Source: Bacteroidales bacterium (GTDB lineage: Bacteria > Bacteroidota > Bacteroidia > Bacteroidales > F082). From it: a stretch of DNA of 64,000 bases. Positions 36,587 to 45,359 of the stretch are shown one piece after another (position 1 is the first letter of the stretch; each line of letters opens with the position of its first letter). Under the pieces are notes generated by a model that was not told the origin of the DNA, searched no databases, and was given only the letters and a program-made list of their open reading frames with translations. Made by a program: the position numbers and the translations under genes. The stretch is from NCBI GenBank assembly GCA_017381865.1, contig JAFOBJ010000067.1, positions 62,001-126,000 on the forward strand, given 5' to 3'.

Positions 36587-39500
36587 ATGAAAAAGTTGTT
36601 TTTTTTAGTAACAATGATGTTGTTCGCATCAGGGTTAGTTTATGCTCAAGAATGGGTTGGAGTTAATGAAAATACTCCTGTAAGAATTCAAGAGAATTTG
36701 GTTTCATCGTCTGAAGATGAAATAGTTATCGACGTTAAAGTCGGCGGATTTTTCCAAACTGCTGTCAAGACACAATTAGGTGAGCAAGTCGTTATCAGTG
36801 GCGAAGATATGGCATCTATGCTTGTTGCTGGCGCACCAGACCTTCCAATGTATCCTATATCAATGATAATAGGTAATACAGCAGAAATGAAAGTGTCTGT
36901 CGTTGAATCATCATACGTTGATATTCAAGATGTTGAAGTCGCTCCTTCAAAAGGTAACTTCAGTCGTGAAATAAATCCAGAAGACGTTCCTTTCGTCTAT
37001 GGTGAAGTCTATCAACAAGATGATTTCTATCCAGCACAGCCTGCCGCATTGGATAATCCTTATATCTTGAGAGATTTCCGCGGACAAAACGCGATGGTTT
37101 ATCCTTATGCTTATAATCCAGTAACAAAGACATTGCGTGTTTATACCGACTTGCGCATCTCTGTTAAAAAAGTGAGCGACAATGGATTGAATCAAAAAGT
37201 CGCTACAAGACGTAGCAATGTCGTTTCTCCAGAAGTCAAGGCTTCATACGAACGTCGTTTCATCAATTATCCAGCTAACGAAAGATATTCATTCATAGAA
37301 GACGAAGGCGAAATGTTGGTCGTATGCGTCGATGAATACAAAGAAGCTGCTGAGAAACTGGTCAATTGGAAAAATATCTCAGGCCGTCCAACAACATTGG
37401 CTTTGACCTCAGAAACAGGAAACCTCGATAAATTGAAAACTTATATAGCAAATTATTACGCTTCAAATCCAAATTTGACATATGTGCTTTTAATCGGTGA
37501 ATATGACAACCTTCCTCCATACGAAATTATTGTCACTATTGATGGTATGCAGTATTATACAAGATCAGACAATTATTACGGAAGATTAGATGGTGATGAC
37601 AATTACGAAGAAGTATTGGTTGGCCGTCTTTCTGTGGAAAATTTGAAAGATGCACATAATCAGGTTGATAGAATTATATATTACGAACGTGATATAAAAG
37701 AAGACGCAACATGGTTGTCAAGAGGTATCGGTATGGGCTCGACAGAAGGTTCTGGCCACTACGGTGAAAATGACTATCAGCATATTGATTTCATTCGTGA
37801 TACACTCATGAATTATACTTATACTGAAATTTCTCAGAAATATAAAGGTATCAATGGTTACGAGCCTTCAGCCGATGACTACGCTGTTGATTTCAACAAA
37901 GGCGTTGGTATAGCAAACTATTGTAATCATGGTGAAGTAGACAGATGGGTGATGGGTAGCTTTGATACAGCCTGCGTTCATAACTTGACAAACGATTATA
38001 TGTTGCCATTCATTTGGACATCATCATGCAGAAACGGACAATTTGATGTTGACGAATGTTTCGCAGAATCATGGATGCGCGCAGTGAACCCAGCAACAAA
38101 CGCTCCAGTTGGTGCAATCGGCGGTATGTTCTCATGGATTTCTCAACCATGGCAGCCACCAATGTACGGACAAGACGAGATGATTGCTATTTTGACAGAA
38201 TGGCGCGGAAACTACAACCACACTCTCGGTGGCGCATCATTAAATGGTAATATGTACATTCTCGATATGAGCCCAGAAGACCGTGGCAATACTCACAATA
38301 CATGGCTTCTTTTCGGCGACCCTTCTATGATTCTCAGAACACAAGCTCCAGAAAAAATGGACGTTTACTGCAGCTCTTCATACCTTATGGTTGGAATGAC
38401 AAACTATACTGTTAATGCAAATGTAGATTTCGGCATCGCTACATTGTCAAAAGATGGCGAAGTGGTGGCTTCTTCTTATATTAAAAAAGGTCGCGCAAAC
38501 CTCAATTTCCCTGAAATTACTGAAGAAGGCAAGATGCAACTCGTAGTCGTTGCTTATAACAAAGTTACAGAAATAATAGACATAGAAGTTAAGACTCCAA
38601 CAGACGCATTCTTGATTTTCAACGAATATGAACTTAATGAAAATGACGGTCAGTTGGATTATGGCGAAACAATCGGTCTCGATTTAAGTATTAAAAATAT
38701 CGGCGTCAGCGAAGCTTCTGATATAGAAGTCGAACTTATTTCTAAGAGCGATTATGTTACTATTACAGACAGCAAAGCAAACGTGGCTTCGATGGCTGTT
38801 GAGGAAATAGCAACAATTGAAGGAAAATTCAAGCTCAATGTAGCAGGAAATGTTCCAGATCAAGAAGAGTTGGAATTCGACGTGAGATGTATCTCTGGCG
38901 AAGAATCATGGAGTAGCTCATTCTCAATTGTCGCAAATGCTCCTAGTTTCGTAATCGATACAATCTTCATCAAGAACAAAATGATCGAACCAGGCTCAAG
39001 CGATGTTTTGTATATCGCAGTTAAAAATGCAGGCCACAGCGAAGCTCGCAATGTCGTTTCTGAAATGATAAGCAGCTCTTCAGATATCGTTTTCCCAGAA
39101 GCAACTCTTACAGAAGAAGCATTGCAACCAGGCGATGTCATGGAAATAGTAGCTTTCTTTGAAGTTGATGAAAACGCAGAAAAAGGTACAAAATATGAAG
39201 TAGAATGTTCCGTATCAGCAGGCGATTACGAAATAGAAACAAATTATTACGTTATGATTAGCCAGGCTTTGGAAGACTTCGAAACTGGAGATTTCTCTAA
39301 AACAGACTGGCAATTTGAAGGCGCATCTGATTGGTTCATCTGTGAAAACGCTTACGAAGGAACATACAGCGCAAGATCTGGCAAAATTGCTGATAATCTC
39401 GAAAAAGACAAAAGAAATTCTTCATTACTTATAACAGTGGAATTGGTTGAAGATGAAGAAATTAGCTTTTATCACCAAAGATTCTGCGACTATTACGCTA

Positions 39501-40204
39501 AGTTGGAATTCTACGTTGATGGTGAATTCGTACAAGAATGGAAAGGAAATACTGGATACTCAAATCCAAATCCAACAGAATGGGAACAATTCACTTATAA
39601 CTTGACAAAAGGAACTCATACCTTGAAATGGACTTACAACAAACGCAATGGTGAAGCAAAAGGCGAAGACTGCGTGTACTTGGATAATATCGTGTTGCCT
39701 CCATTCAGTATCATCAGCTTCGTTTCTCCAGCAACAAATCTTAAAGCAGAAGTTAATGCTCCAAGCGTAACATTGACATGGGATGCAGGTGCCGACGCAA
39801 AAGAATATGTCATTATGCGTAATGACGAACAAATTGCAAAAGTTACAGAAACATCATTTACAGATACTTTACAAGTAAGTGGCTCATACACTTACAGCGT
39901 CATAGCAAAGAAATATGATGCAATGGCAGAAGCTGTATCGGTAACTGTTGAAGTTACAATTTTAGATGTAAATGAAATAAATGTAGATAAGACTAACATC
40001 TATCCAAATCCAGCCACTGACGTTATTTATGTAAATGTTAACGAATCATTTAACGCTGTTATTTATAACTATCAAGGACAAGTTGTTAAGAATGTCAATG
40101 CAGACAACGGTCAGATAGATATTTCAGACCTTACAAATGGTATGTATTTCTTGGAAATAAGAACAGGAAATAAAGTGACAGTAAACAAGGTTTTGGTAAG
40201 ATAA
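36587..40204 (+). CDS. Arginine-gingipain-like C25 peptidase, copy 3
   Basis: This 1205-residue paralog has His448 (CNHGEV) and Cys481. The latter sits in SSCRNGQF instead of the SVACxNG of the other two. A short insertion (about residues 315-325) precedes RSDNYYG, next to the predicted S1 aspartate. Propeptide, Ig-like, CARDB-like, adhesin-like, FN3 and T9SS domains (IYPNPATD) are all present. The three paralogs most likely arose by tandem duplication and then diverged near the active site. A strong terminator follows, closing the unit. Confidence 0.87.
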   Translation: MKKLFFLVTMMLFASGLVYAQEWVGVNENTPVRIQENLVSSSEDEIVIDVKVGGFFQTAVKTQLGEQVVISGEDMASMLVAGAPDLPMYPISMIIGNTAEMKVSVVESSYVDIQDVEVAPSKGNFSREINPEDVPFVYGEVYQQDDFYPAQPAALDNPYILRDFRGQNAMVYPYAYNPVTKTLRVYTDLRISVKKVSDNGLNQKVATRRSNVVSPEVKASYERRFINYPANERYSFIEDEGEMLVVCVDEYKEAAEKLVNWKNISGRPTTLALTSETGNLDKLKTYIANYYASNPNLTYVLLIGEYDNLPPYEIIVTIDGMQYYTRSDNYYGRLDGDDNYEEVLVGRLSVENLKDAHNQVDRIIYYERDIKEDATWLSRGIGMGSTEGSGHYGENDYQHIDFIRDTLMNYTYTEISQKYKGINGYEPSADDYAVDFNKGVGIANYCNHGEVDRWVMGSFDTACVHNLTNDYMLPFIWTSSCRNGQFDVDECFAESWMRAVNPATNAPVGAIGGMFSWISQPWQPPMYGQDEMIAILTEWRGNYNHTLGGASLNGNMYILDMSPEDRGNTHNTWLLFGDPSMILRTQAPEKMDVYCSSSYLMVGMTNYTVNANVDFGIATLSKDGEVVASSYIKKGRANLNFPEITEEGKMQLVVVAYNKVTEIIDIEVKTPTDAFLIFNEYELNENDGQLDYGETIGLDLSIKNIGVSEASDIEVELISKSDYVTITDSKANVASMAVEEIATIEGKFKLNVAGNVPDQEELEFDVRCISGEESWSSSFSIVANAPSFVIDTIFIKNKMIEPGSSDVLYIAVKNAGHSEARNVVSEMISSSSDIVFPEATLTEEALQPGDVMEIVAFFEVDENAEKGTKYEVECSVSAGDYEIETNYYVMISQALEDFETGDFSKTDWQFEGASDWFICENAYEGTYSARSGKIADNLEKDKRNSSLLITVELVEDEEISFYHQRFCDYYAKLEFYVDGEFVQEWKGNTGYSNPNPTEWEQFTYNLTKGTHTLKWTYNKRNGEAKGEDCVYLDNIVLPPFSIISFVSPATNLKAEVNAPSVTLTWDAGADAKEYVIMRNDEQIAKVTETSFTDTLQVSGSYTYSVIAKKYDAMAEAVSVTVEVTILDVNEINVDKTNIYPNPATDVIYVNVNESFNAVIYNYQGQVVKNVNADNGQIDISDLTNGMYFLEIRTGNKVTVNKVLVR

Positions 40205-40229
40205 GTTAATGATTTTTAACAAAAAAATT

Positions 40230-40267
40230 AAGCAGAATGATAATGATTGTCGTTCTGCTTTTTTTTT
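40230..40267 (+). terminator. Terminator of the gingipain-like operon
   Basis: AAGCAGAATGA (40230-40240) and TCGTTCTGCTT (40250-40260) pair with one G-U, followed by seven T. Confidence 0.85.
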
Positions 40268-40313
40268 ATGAAAAAAATATATGAAAACGCTTTTTTTTTA
40301 AAATATTAAAATA

Positions 40314-40321
40314 TAACTTTG
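40314..40321 (+). promoter_or_regulatory. -7 box of the lipoprotein/DUF5723/beta-CASP operon
   Basis: TAACTTTG matches TAnnTTTG and lies 31 bp before the start at 40352. Confidence 0.6.
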
Positions 40322-40351
40322 CAAAGGAATGTATTAATAAAAATATAAGTT

Positions 40352-41932
40352 ATGAGAAAAGTGCATGTTTTATTTCATGCGATGATTATGTTTCTGATTG
40401 TTTCTTTTTCATCATGTGCTCCAGATGAAGTAAGAAAAGTAGAACTGGATAATTCATTCGCTGTTTCCTTGTTTTCCGATACGATAAAATTGGAACAATT
40501 TTTAAATTCAATGGATTCTGTTGCTTCAGAATGGATAAATGTTGATGAAGAAGGATATTTGTATGCTTATTATGCAGATTCAATAAAGGGAGCCGTTACG
40601 GGCAATGATTTGTTAGGAGAAATAGAAGACCTTAAATTTGATGTTGCTAGCGATTTTGAATTGCCTGAGATTCCTGGTTCGCCAGAGCCAATTCCATTGG
40701 AATGGACATTTGACGATTTGGCTGCGGTACCTTTCGTAATCGAAGGATATGCAATAAATTCGGTTTTGTTGAGAAGCGGAAGGTTGGCTTTTTCTTTAAA
40801 TACAAATTTGCCTATCATAGATTATATAGAACTTAAAACTGACAATATCAAATTGCTTGATGGAAGCTCTTTGTCTGTCAAATTAGATATTAAAAATAAG
40901 GAGACTAATGTTGATATCAATTTGGAAAAATGTCGTATACTTCCAGAAAATGGCGAAATAAAATTCAGTGCAGCTTTAGGTGCTACAGTATCTGACAAAC
41001 CAATAGGCGGAGATTATAGTGTCGCTCTGAAAGGTGGTATAACCAATTTGAAATTTGAATCAATAGATGGAGCAATCGATGGCTTACGTTTTGATTTCTA
41101 TAGTTTTAATGATATCAATTTCGGCATGATAAGTAATATCATAGGTGATTTTACAATAACAACACCTATAATAAATGTTAGATATCTCAATTCATTTGGT
41201 TTTAAGGCAGATGCAACTTTGGATTCGTTATATCTTACAACAGCAGATAATACAGATATCAGCTTGATAAAGGACTGGAAACCAATGGAAATGATATTGC
41301 AACCAACGCATGGAAATTATGAATCGATAGCTAACTTCTCTGAACAAGTTGTAGATGAATTGAATATTCTAGAAAAATACACTAAATTTCTTTTGCGAGG
41401 AGACATCGTGATGAGCTGTGAAGACGTTGAAGAAGATATGATTTCTTATTCTTCTAACATCGATATTGTGGCTGATGTTAAGATGCCAATGAATTTCAAG
41501 ATGTATGACTTGAGATATGTAGATACTATCGACGTGAATATCTCTATGACTGAAATCGAAAATGAAGCAGAAAATGAAACAGAACCAGGAACTGACATGG
41601 TTATTTTCGATGAATTGGAATTGAAATTAATAGTTGAAAATAAGTTGCCAATCCAAATTACACCTTTGATATATATGGTTGATGATGGCGTGATAATAGA
41701 CTCATTATTTACAGGCAATAGCTGTATCCAAGGCTGCTTCGATGGAATTCCAACGGAAAATGCTTTGATAGTTAAGATAGTTGATGAAAAAATCGATAAT
41801 ATTTTATCATCAGACCAGTTAATTTTAGACTTGCGCTTTTCAACGGAAGGCAATATGTCGATGATGAACATAAATGATTATGTTAAACTTAGATTAGGCT
41901 TAAAGACAAAGACAACACAAATCTCATTCTAA
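40352..41932 (+). CDS. Lipoprotein of unknown function
   Basis: This 526-residue protein has a lipoprotein signal with lipobox FSSC (Cys22). The mature part is beta-rich with many short Asp/Ile/Leu strands, and I see no catalytic motif. It is followed 11 bp later by a DUF5723 outer-membrane protein, and the two probably act together at the outer membrane. I do not recognise the family. It has its own promoter and heads a three-gene unit. Confidence 0.65.
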   Translation: MRKVHVLFHAMIMFLIVSFSSCAPDEVRKVELDNSFAVSLFSDTIKLEQFLNSMDSVASEWINVDEEGYLYAYYADSIKGAVTGNDLLGEIEDLKFDVASDFELPEIPGSPEPIPLEWTFDDLAAVPFVIEGYAINSVLLRSGRLAFSLNTNLPIIDYIELKTDNIKLLDGSSLSVKLDIKNKETNVDINLEKCRILPENGEIKFSAALGATVSDKPIGGDYSVALKGGITNLKFESIDGAIDGLRFDFYSFNDINFGMISNIIGDFTITTPIINVRYLNSFGFKADATLDSLYLTTADNTDISLIKDWKPMEMILQPTHGNYESIANFSEQVVDELNILEKYTKFLLRGDIVMSCEDVEEDMISYSSNIDIVADVKMPMNFKMYDLRYVDTIDVNISMTEIENEAENETEPGTDMVIFDELELKLIVENKLPIQITPLIYMVDDGVIIDSLFTGNSCIQGCFDGIPTENALIVKIVDEKIDNILSSDQLILDLRFSTEGNMSMMNINDYVKLRLGLKTKTTQISF

Positions 41933-41943
41933 AAAAATAAGGT

Positions 41944-43344
41944 ATGAAAAAGATATATAGATTTTTAGCAATAATAGCGTTGTTGTCAATGTCGTTGACA
42001 GCAAAATCGCAAGACGCAATCGGATTGACATTGTTGCCTCAAGTTCCTTATGGTAATATGTATAATCCAGCAATACCAATGTCATCCGACATTTTTCTTG
42101 GAGTTGGTATCTCTAACATAAATCTTTCGGTTTATAATTCGTCAATAAAATATAGTAATATTTATAACTATGAAAATGGCACGCCAGTGTCTATCAATGC
42201 TGTTAAATTCATAAATAGCCTTGATGACGAAAATTTTATCAATACAGATTTCTCCTTAGATGTGCTTCGTCTAGGTTTTAGAATAAAGAAATTATTCTTT
42301 AACGTTGATTGCAAAATAAGATATAATGGAGAGTTCCATTATTCAAGAGATTTCTTAGGATTCTTCCTTAAAGGAAATGGTAATTATATGGGCGACAATT
42401 ACGCTGACCTATCTATAGGCGTTGATATGAGTGTCGCTACAGAACTTGCTCTCGGCGTTCAATATCAAATTAATGATAAATTAATTGTTGCAGTGCGACC
42501 AAAAGTGCTTTGTGGCGTTGCAAATGTCACTGTTAATGACGACGGTACAAGAGTTTACACTGATGAAGATACATACGAGATGACTGGAGATGTGAATCTT
42601 AATATAAAGATGTCGTCGTTGCTGGATTTAGGAGTGGAAAAAGTCGCTGATTTTGCATCTATAGATTTTGCTCAATTGAACTACCAAGATATATTGTCAA
42701 ATGTAAGAGATAATTTCGGCTTTGGTATAGACTTGGGCGCATCATATACATTTAACAAACATTTTGGTGTTGCCGCAGGCGTTTATGATCTTGGTTTTAT
42801 TAGATGGAGAAACACAAGAGAAAAACATGAACATAAAGAAAATATCATGATAAATGAGGCTTTATGTAAAGATTATGAAGACCTTACAAACCTTCATATC
42901 GATTTTAACGAATTTGTTGAAGATATGGTTTCTATTTGGGGCGACGGCTACTTGGCACCAAGCGATGAATATAAAACATCATTGAAAACCAGAGTGATGC
43001 TTCAAGGTTATTATGAATTGACGCCAATGTTAAGAATCAGTGCGATAGGTCAGATGTATTATGTGAATAAAAAAATAATGAGACCTTCCGTGACATTGGC
43101 TTATAGTGGTTCTTTCTTTAAAGTGTTGAATCTCACAACAAGCTATACTATTTCGAAATATTCAGGAAATGCTTTGGCAGCTGGTTTCGCCTTGAACTTA
43201 GGCCCTTTGAAAGTATATGCTGTAAGTGATAACATAATGCTTTTGTCGAAAAGATCAGCTCCTATTACAGAAATGCTGACTTCTTATAGAGTAGCAAACT
43301 TTAGATTAGGACTTATATTCTCAGTTGATTATAGAAAGAATTAA
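41944..43344 (+). CDS. DUF5723-like outer-membrane barrel protein
   Basis: This 466-residue protein has a signal peptide (about 1-22, ending AKSQ), the opening LPQVPYGNMYNPAIPM, typical of DUF5723, and amphipathic strands to the end (LGLIFSVDYRKN). Members are predicted outer-membrane barrels of Bacteroidetes related in layout to FadL/PorV-like proteins. Its role is not known. It lies between the lipoprotein and the beta-CASP gene with 11- and 12-bp gaps. Confidence 0.72.
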   Translation: MKKIYRFLAIIALLSMSLTAKSQDAIGLTLLPQVPYGNMYNPAIPMSSDIFLGVGISNINLSVYNSSIKYSNIYNYENGTPVSINAVKFINSLDDENFINTDFSLDVLRLGFRIKKLFFNVDCKIRYNGEFHYSRDFLGFFLKGNGNYMGDNYADLSIGVDMSVATELALGVQYQINDKLIVAVRPKVLCGVANVTVNDDGTRVYTDEDTYEMTGDVNLNIKMSSLLDLGVEKVADFASIDFAQLNYQDILSNVRDNFGFGIDLGASYTFNKHFGVAAGVYDLGFIRWRNTREKHEHKENIMINEALCKDYEDLTNLHIDFNEFVEDMVSIWGDGYLAPSDEYKTSLKTRVMLQGYYELTPMLRISAIGQMYYVNKKIMRPSVTLAYSGSFFKVLNLTTSYTISKYSGNALAAGFALNLGPLKVYAVSDNIMLLSKRSAPITEMLTSYRVANFRLGLIFSVDYRKN

Positions 43345-43356
43345 AAATGTAATGAT

Positions 43357-44763
43357 ATGGAAATCAAATTTATTGGAGCAGCAAGAGAGGTGACGGGAAG
43401 CAAGCATCTCATCACGACACGTCATGGAAAAAAGATTCTTTTGGATTGTGGAATGTTTCAAGGTAAAGGACTGGAAACTGATAGTCTTAACCGAAACACA
43501 ATGGTTGATCCAGCTGAGATTGACCATATCATTCTTACTCACGCACATGTCGATCATTCGGGCTTGATACCTTATTTCTATAAAAGAGGATTTCGTGGCT
43601 CTGTGATATGTACTCAGGCAACGAGAAATCTTTGTTCTATAATGTTGCCAGATAGTGGTTTCATTCAAGAAAATGATACACATTGGTTCAATAAGAAAAG
43701 AGCACGTCAAGGCTTGAAACCAGTTGAACCAATATATACAGAAAAAGATGCTCACGCTTGTATGGATTTGTTCATCAGTGTGCCTTTGAATCGACAATTT
43801 CATATCGACAATAATATAAAGGTAAAGTTTACTAATACAGGTCATCTCCTTGGCAGTGCGGCAGCAACCATAGAAATAGATGAATTTGGTGAAGTGACTC
43901 GAATCGGTTACACGGGCGACATCGGACGTAGCAACAATTATCTTCTTCGTGCGCCAGATGCTTTCCCTCAATGTGATTATCTTATCGTTGAAAGTACTTA
44001 TGGTGACAGACTTCATCAAAATAAACAGCTCTCTGAAGATGAATTGTTAAGAATTATTAAGCATACCTGTGTAGAGAAAAAAGGTAAACTCATCATTCCG
44101 TCATTTGCTATTGGTCGTACTCAAGAAATAGTTTATATCTTAAATAATTTTTACAATGAAGGTAAATTGCCGTTCATTCCAGTTTATGTAGATAGTCCTT
44201 TGGCTGTAAATGCAACGAATATATTCCGTCTGCATCTCGACCTTTTCAATAAAAATGTGGCTGAAGTTCTTGAACACGACGATGATCCATTTGGCTTTGG
44301 AACATTAAAATATATCACAAATGTAAATCATTCGAAGGCTTTGAATAGGAGAGATGAGCCTTGTATTGTAATCTCGGCTTCTGGCATGATGGAAGCGGGT
44401 AGGGTAAAACATCATATAGCCAATAGCATAGACAATCCTAAGAATTCTATATTGGCTATTGGTTATTGTGCTCCAACTACACTCGGCGCTCGTATCCTAA
44501 ACGGTGAGAAAGAAATTTCTATCTTTGGCATGCCACATAGCGTAAAAGCTGAAGTGTTTAGCATTGATGCATTCAGTGGTCATGCCGACTATAAAGAAAT
44601 GGAAGAATATCTACGTTGTCAAAATCCAGAAAAGGTGAAGAAGTTATTTATCGTTCATGGCGATTATGAAGCACAAGTGCCATATAGCGAAGTGCTGAAA
44701 AAGGCTGGATTTAAAGATATTGTGATACCAACTCCAGGGGAGGTTTTTTCAGTTAGGAGTTAG
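43357..44763 (+). CDS. Beta-CASP metallo-beta-lactamase-fold RNA hydrolase
   Basis: This 468-residue cytoplasmic protein has the metal site THAHVDH (H62, H64, D66, H67), further ligands in NTGHLLGSA and YTGDIG, the beta-CASP domain with IIPSFAIGRTQE and ASGMMEAGR, and a final HGDYEAQ. These are the marks of CPSF/RNase J-like nucleases. It is likely an RNA-processing enzyme. The last residues (SVRS) and the stop are read from a TTAGGAG heptamer array, as in the unrelated DUF2851 gene. Confidence 0.9.
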   Translation: MEIKFIGAAREVTGSKHLITTRHGKKILLDCGMFQGKGLETDSLNRNTMVDPAEIDHIILTHAHVDHSGLIPYFYKRGFRGSVICTQATRNLCSIMLPDSGFIQENDTHWFNKKRARQGLKPVEPIYTEKDAHACMDLFISVPLNRQFHIDNNIKVKFTNTGHLLGSAAATIEIDEFGEVTRIGYTGDIGRSNNYLLRAPDAFPQCDYLIVESTYGDRLHQNKQLSEDELLRIIKHTCVEKKGKLIIPSFAIGRTQEIVYILNNFYNEGKLPFIPVYVDSPLAVNATNIFRLHLDLFNKNVAEVLEHDDDPFGFGTLKYITNVNHSKALNRRDEPCIVISASGMMEAGRVKHHIANSIDNPKNSILAIGYCAPTTLGARILNGEKEISIFGMPHSVKAEVFSIDAFSGHADYKEMEEYLRCQNPEKVKKLFIVHGDYEAQVPYSEVLKKAGFKDIVIPTPGEVFSVRS

Positions 44764-44773
44764 GAGTTTAGAA
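44753..44773. repeat. TTAGGAG heptamer array at the end of the beta-CASP gene
   Basis: Two exact TTAGGAG units (44753-44759, 44760-44766) are followed by TTTAGAA. The array supplies the stop codon at 44761-44763. Confidence 0.65.
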
Positions 44774-44774
44774 C

Positions 44775-44810
44775 AAAAAATAGAGGCGCCATTGAAATAT
44801 GACGCCTCTA
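44775..44810 (-). terminator. Terminator of the V-ATPase operon (REP-like hairpin)
   Basis: On the minus strand a stem of eleven pairs (arms 44800-44810 and 44781-44791, one G-U) with an eight-base loop is followed by six U. The stem has the TAGAGGCG type of end also seen in the 31-bp repeats at 23919. Confidence 0.8.
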
Positions 44811-44820
44811 CTCTTATCGA

Positions 44821-44846
44821 CTTATTGACTTGTAGTCTTATAGTCT
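44821..44846. repeat. Octamer array behind subunit K
   Basis: About three 8-bp units of the type CTTATAGT run in phase directly behind the stop codon of the proteolipid gene. The units resemble the CTTGTTGT unit inside the subunit I gene. Confidence 0.55.
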
Positions 44847-45311
<465 letters not shown>

Positions 45312-45338
45312 TTATTTGTTATTATTTATTTAATTCTT

Positions 45339-45359
45339 AACTCCTAACTCCTAAATCTT
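45339..45359. repeat. Heptamer array at the end of subunit I
   Basis: Two exact AACTCCT units (45339-45352) and a degenerate one follow in 7-bp phase. On the minus strand these are TTAGGAG-type units, and the subunit I stop codon (45351-45353) lies in them. Confidence 0.65.

Noticed and set aside
25849..40204. Recent mobile-element origin of the gingipain-like array
   Set aside because: No transposase, integrase, terminal repeats or tRNA border is seen; tandem duplication is a simpler explanation.
43321..44019. Open frame of 232 codons on the minus strand
   Set aside because: It is fully antisense to the well-supported beta-CASP hydrolase, has no signal of its own and no family motif.
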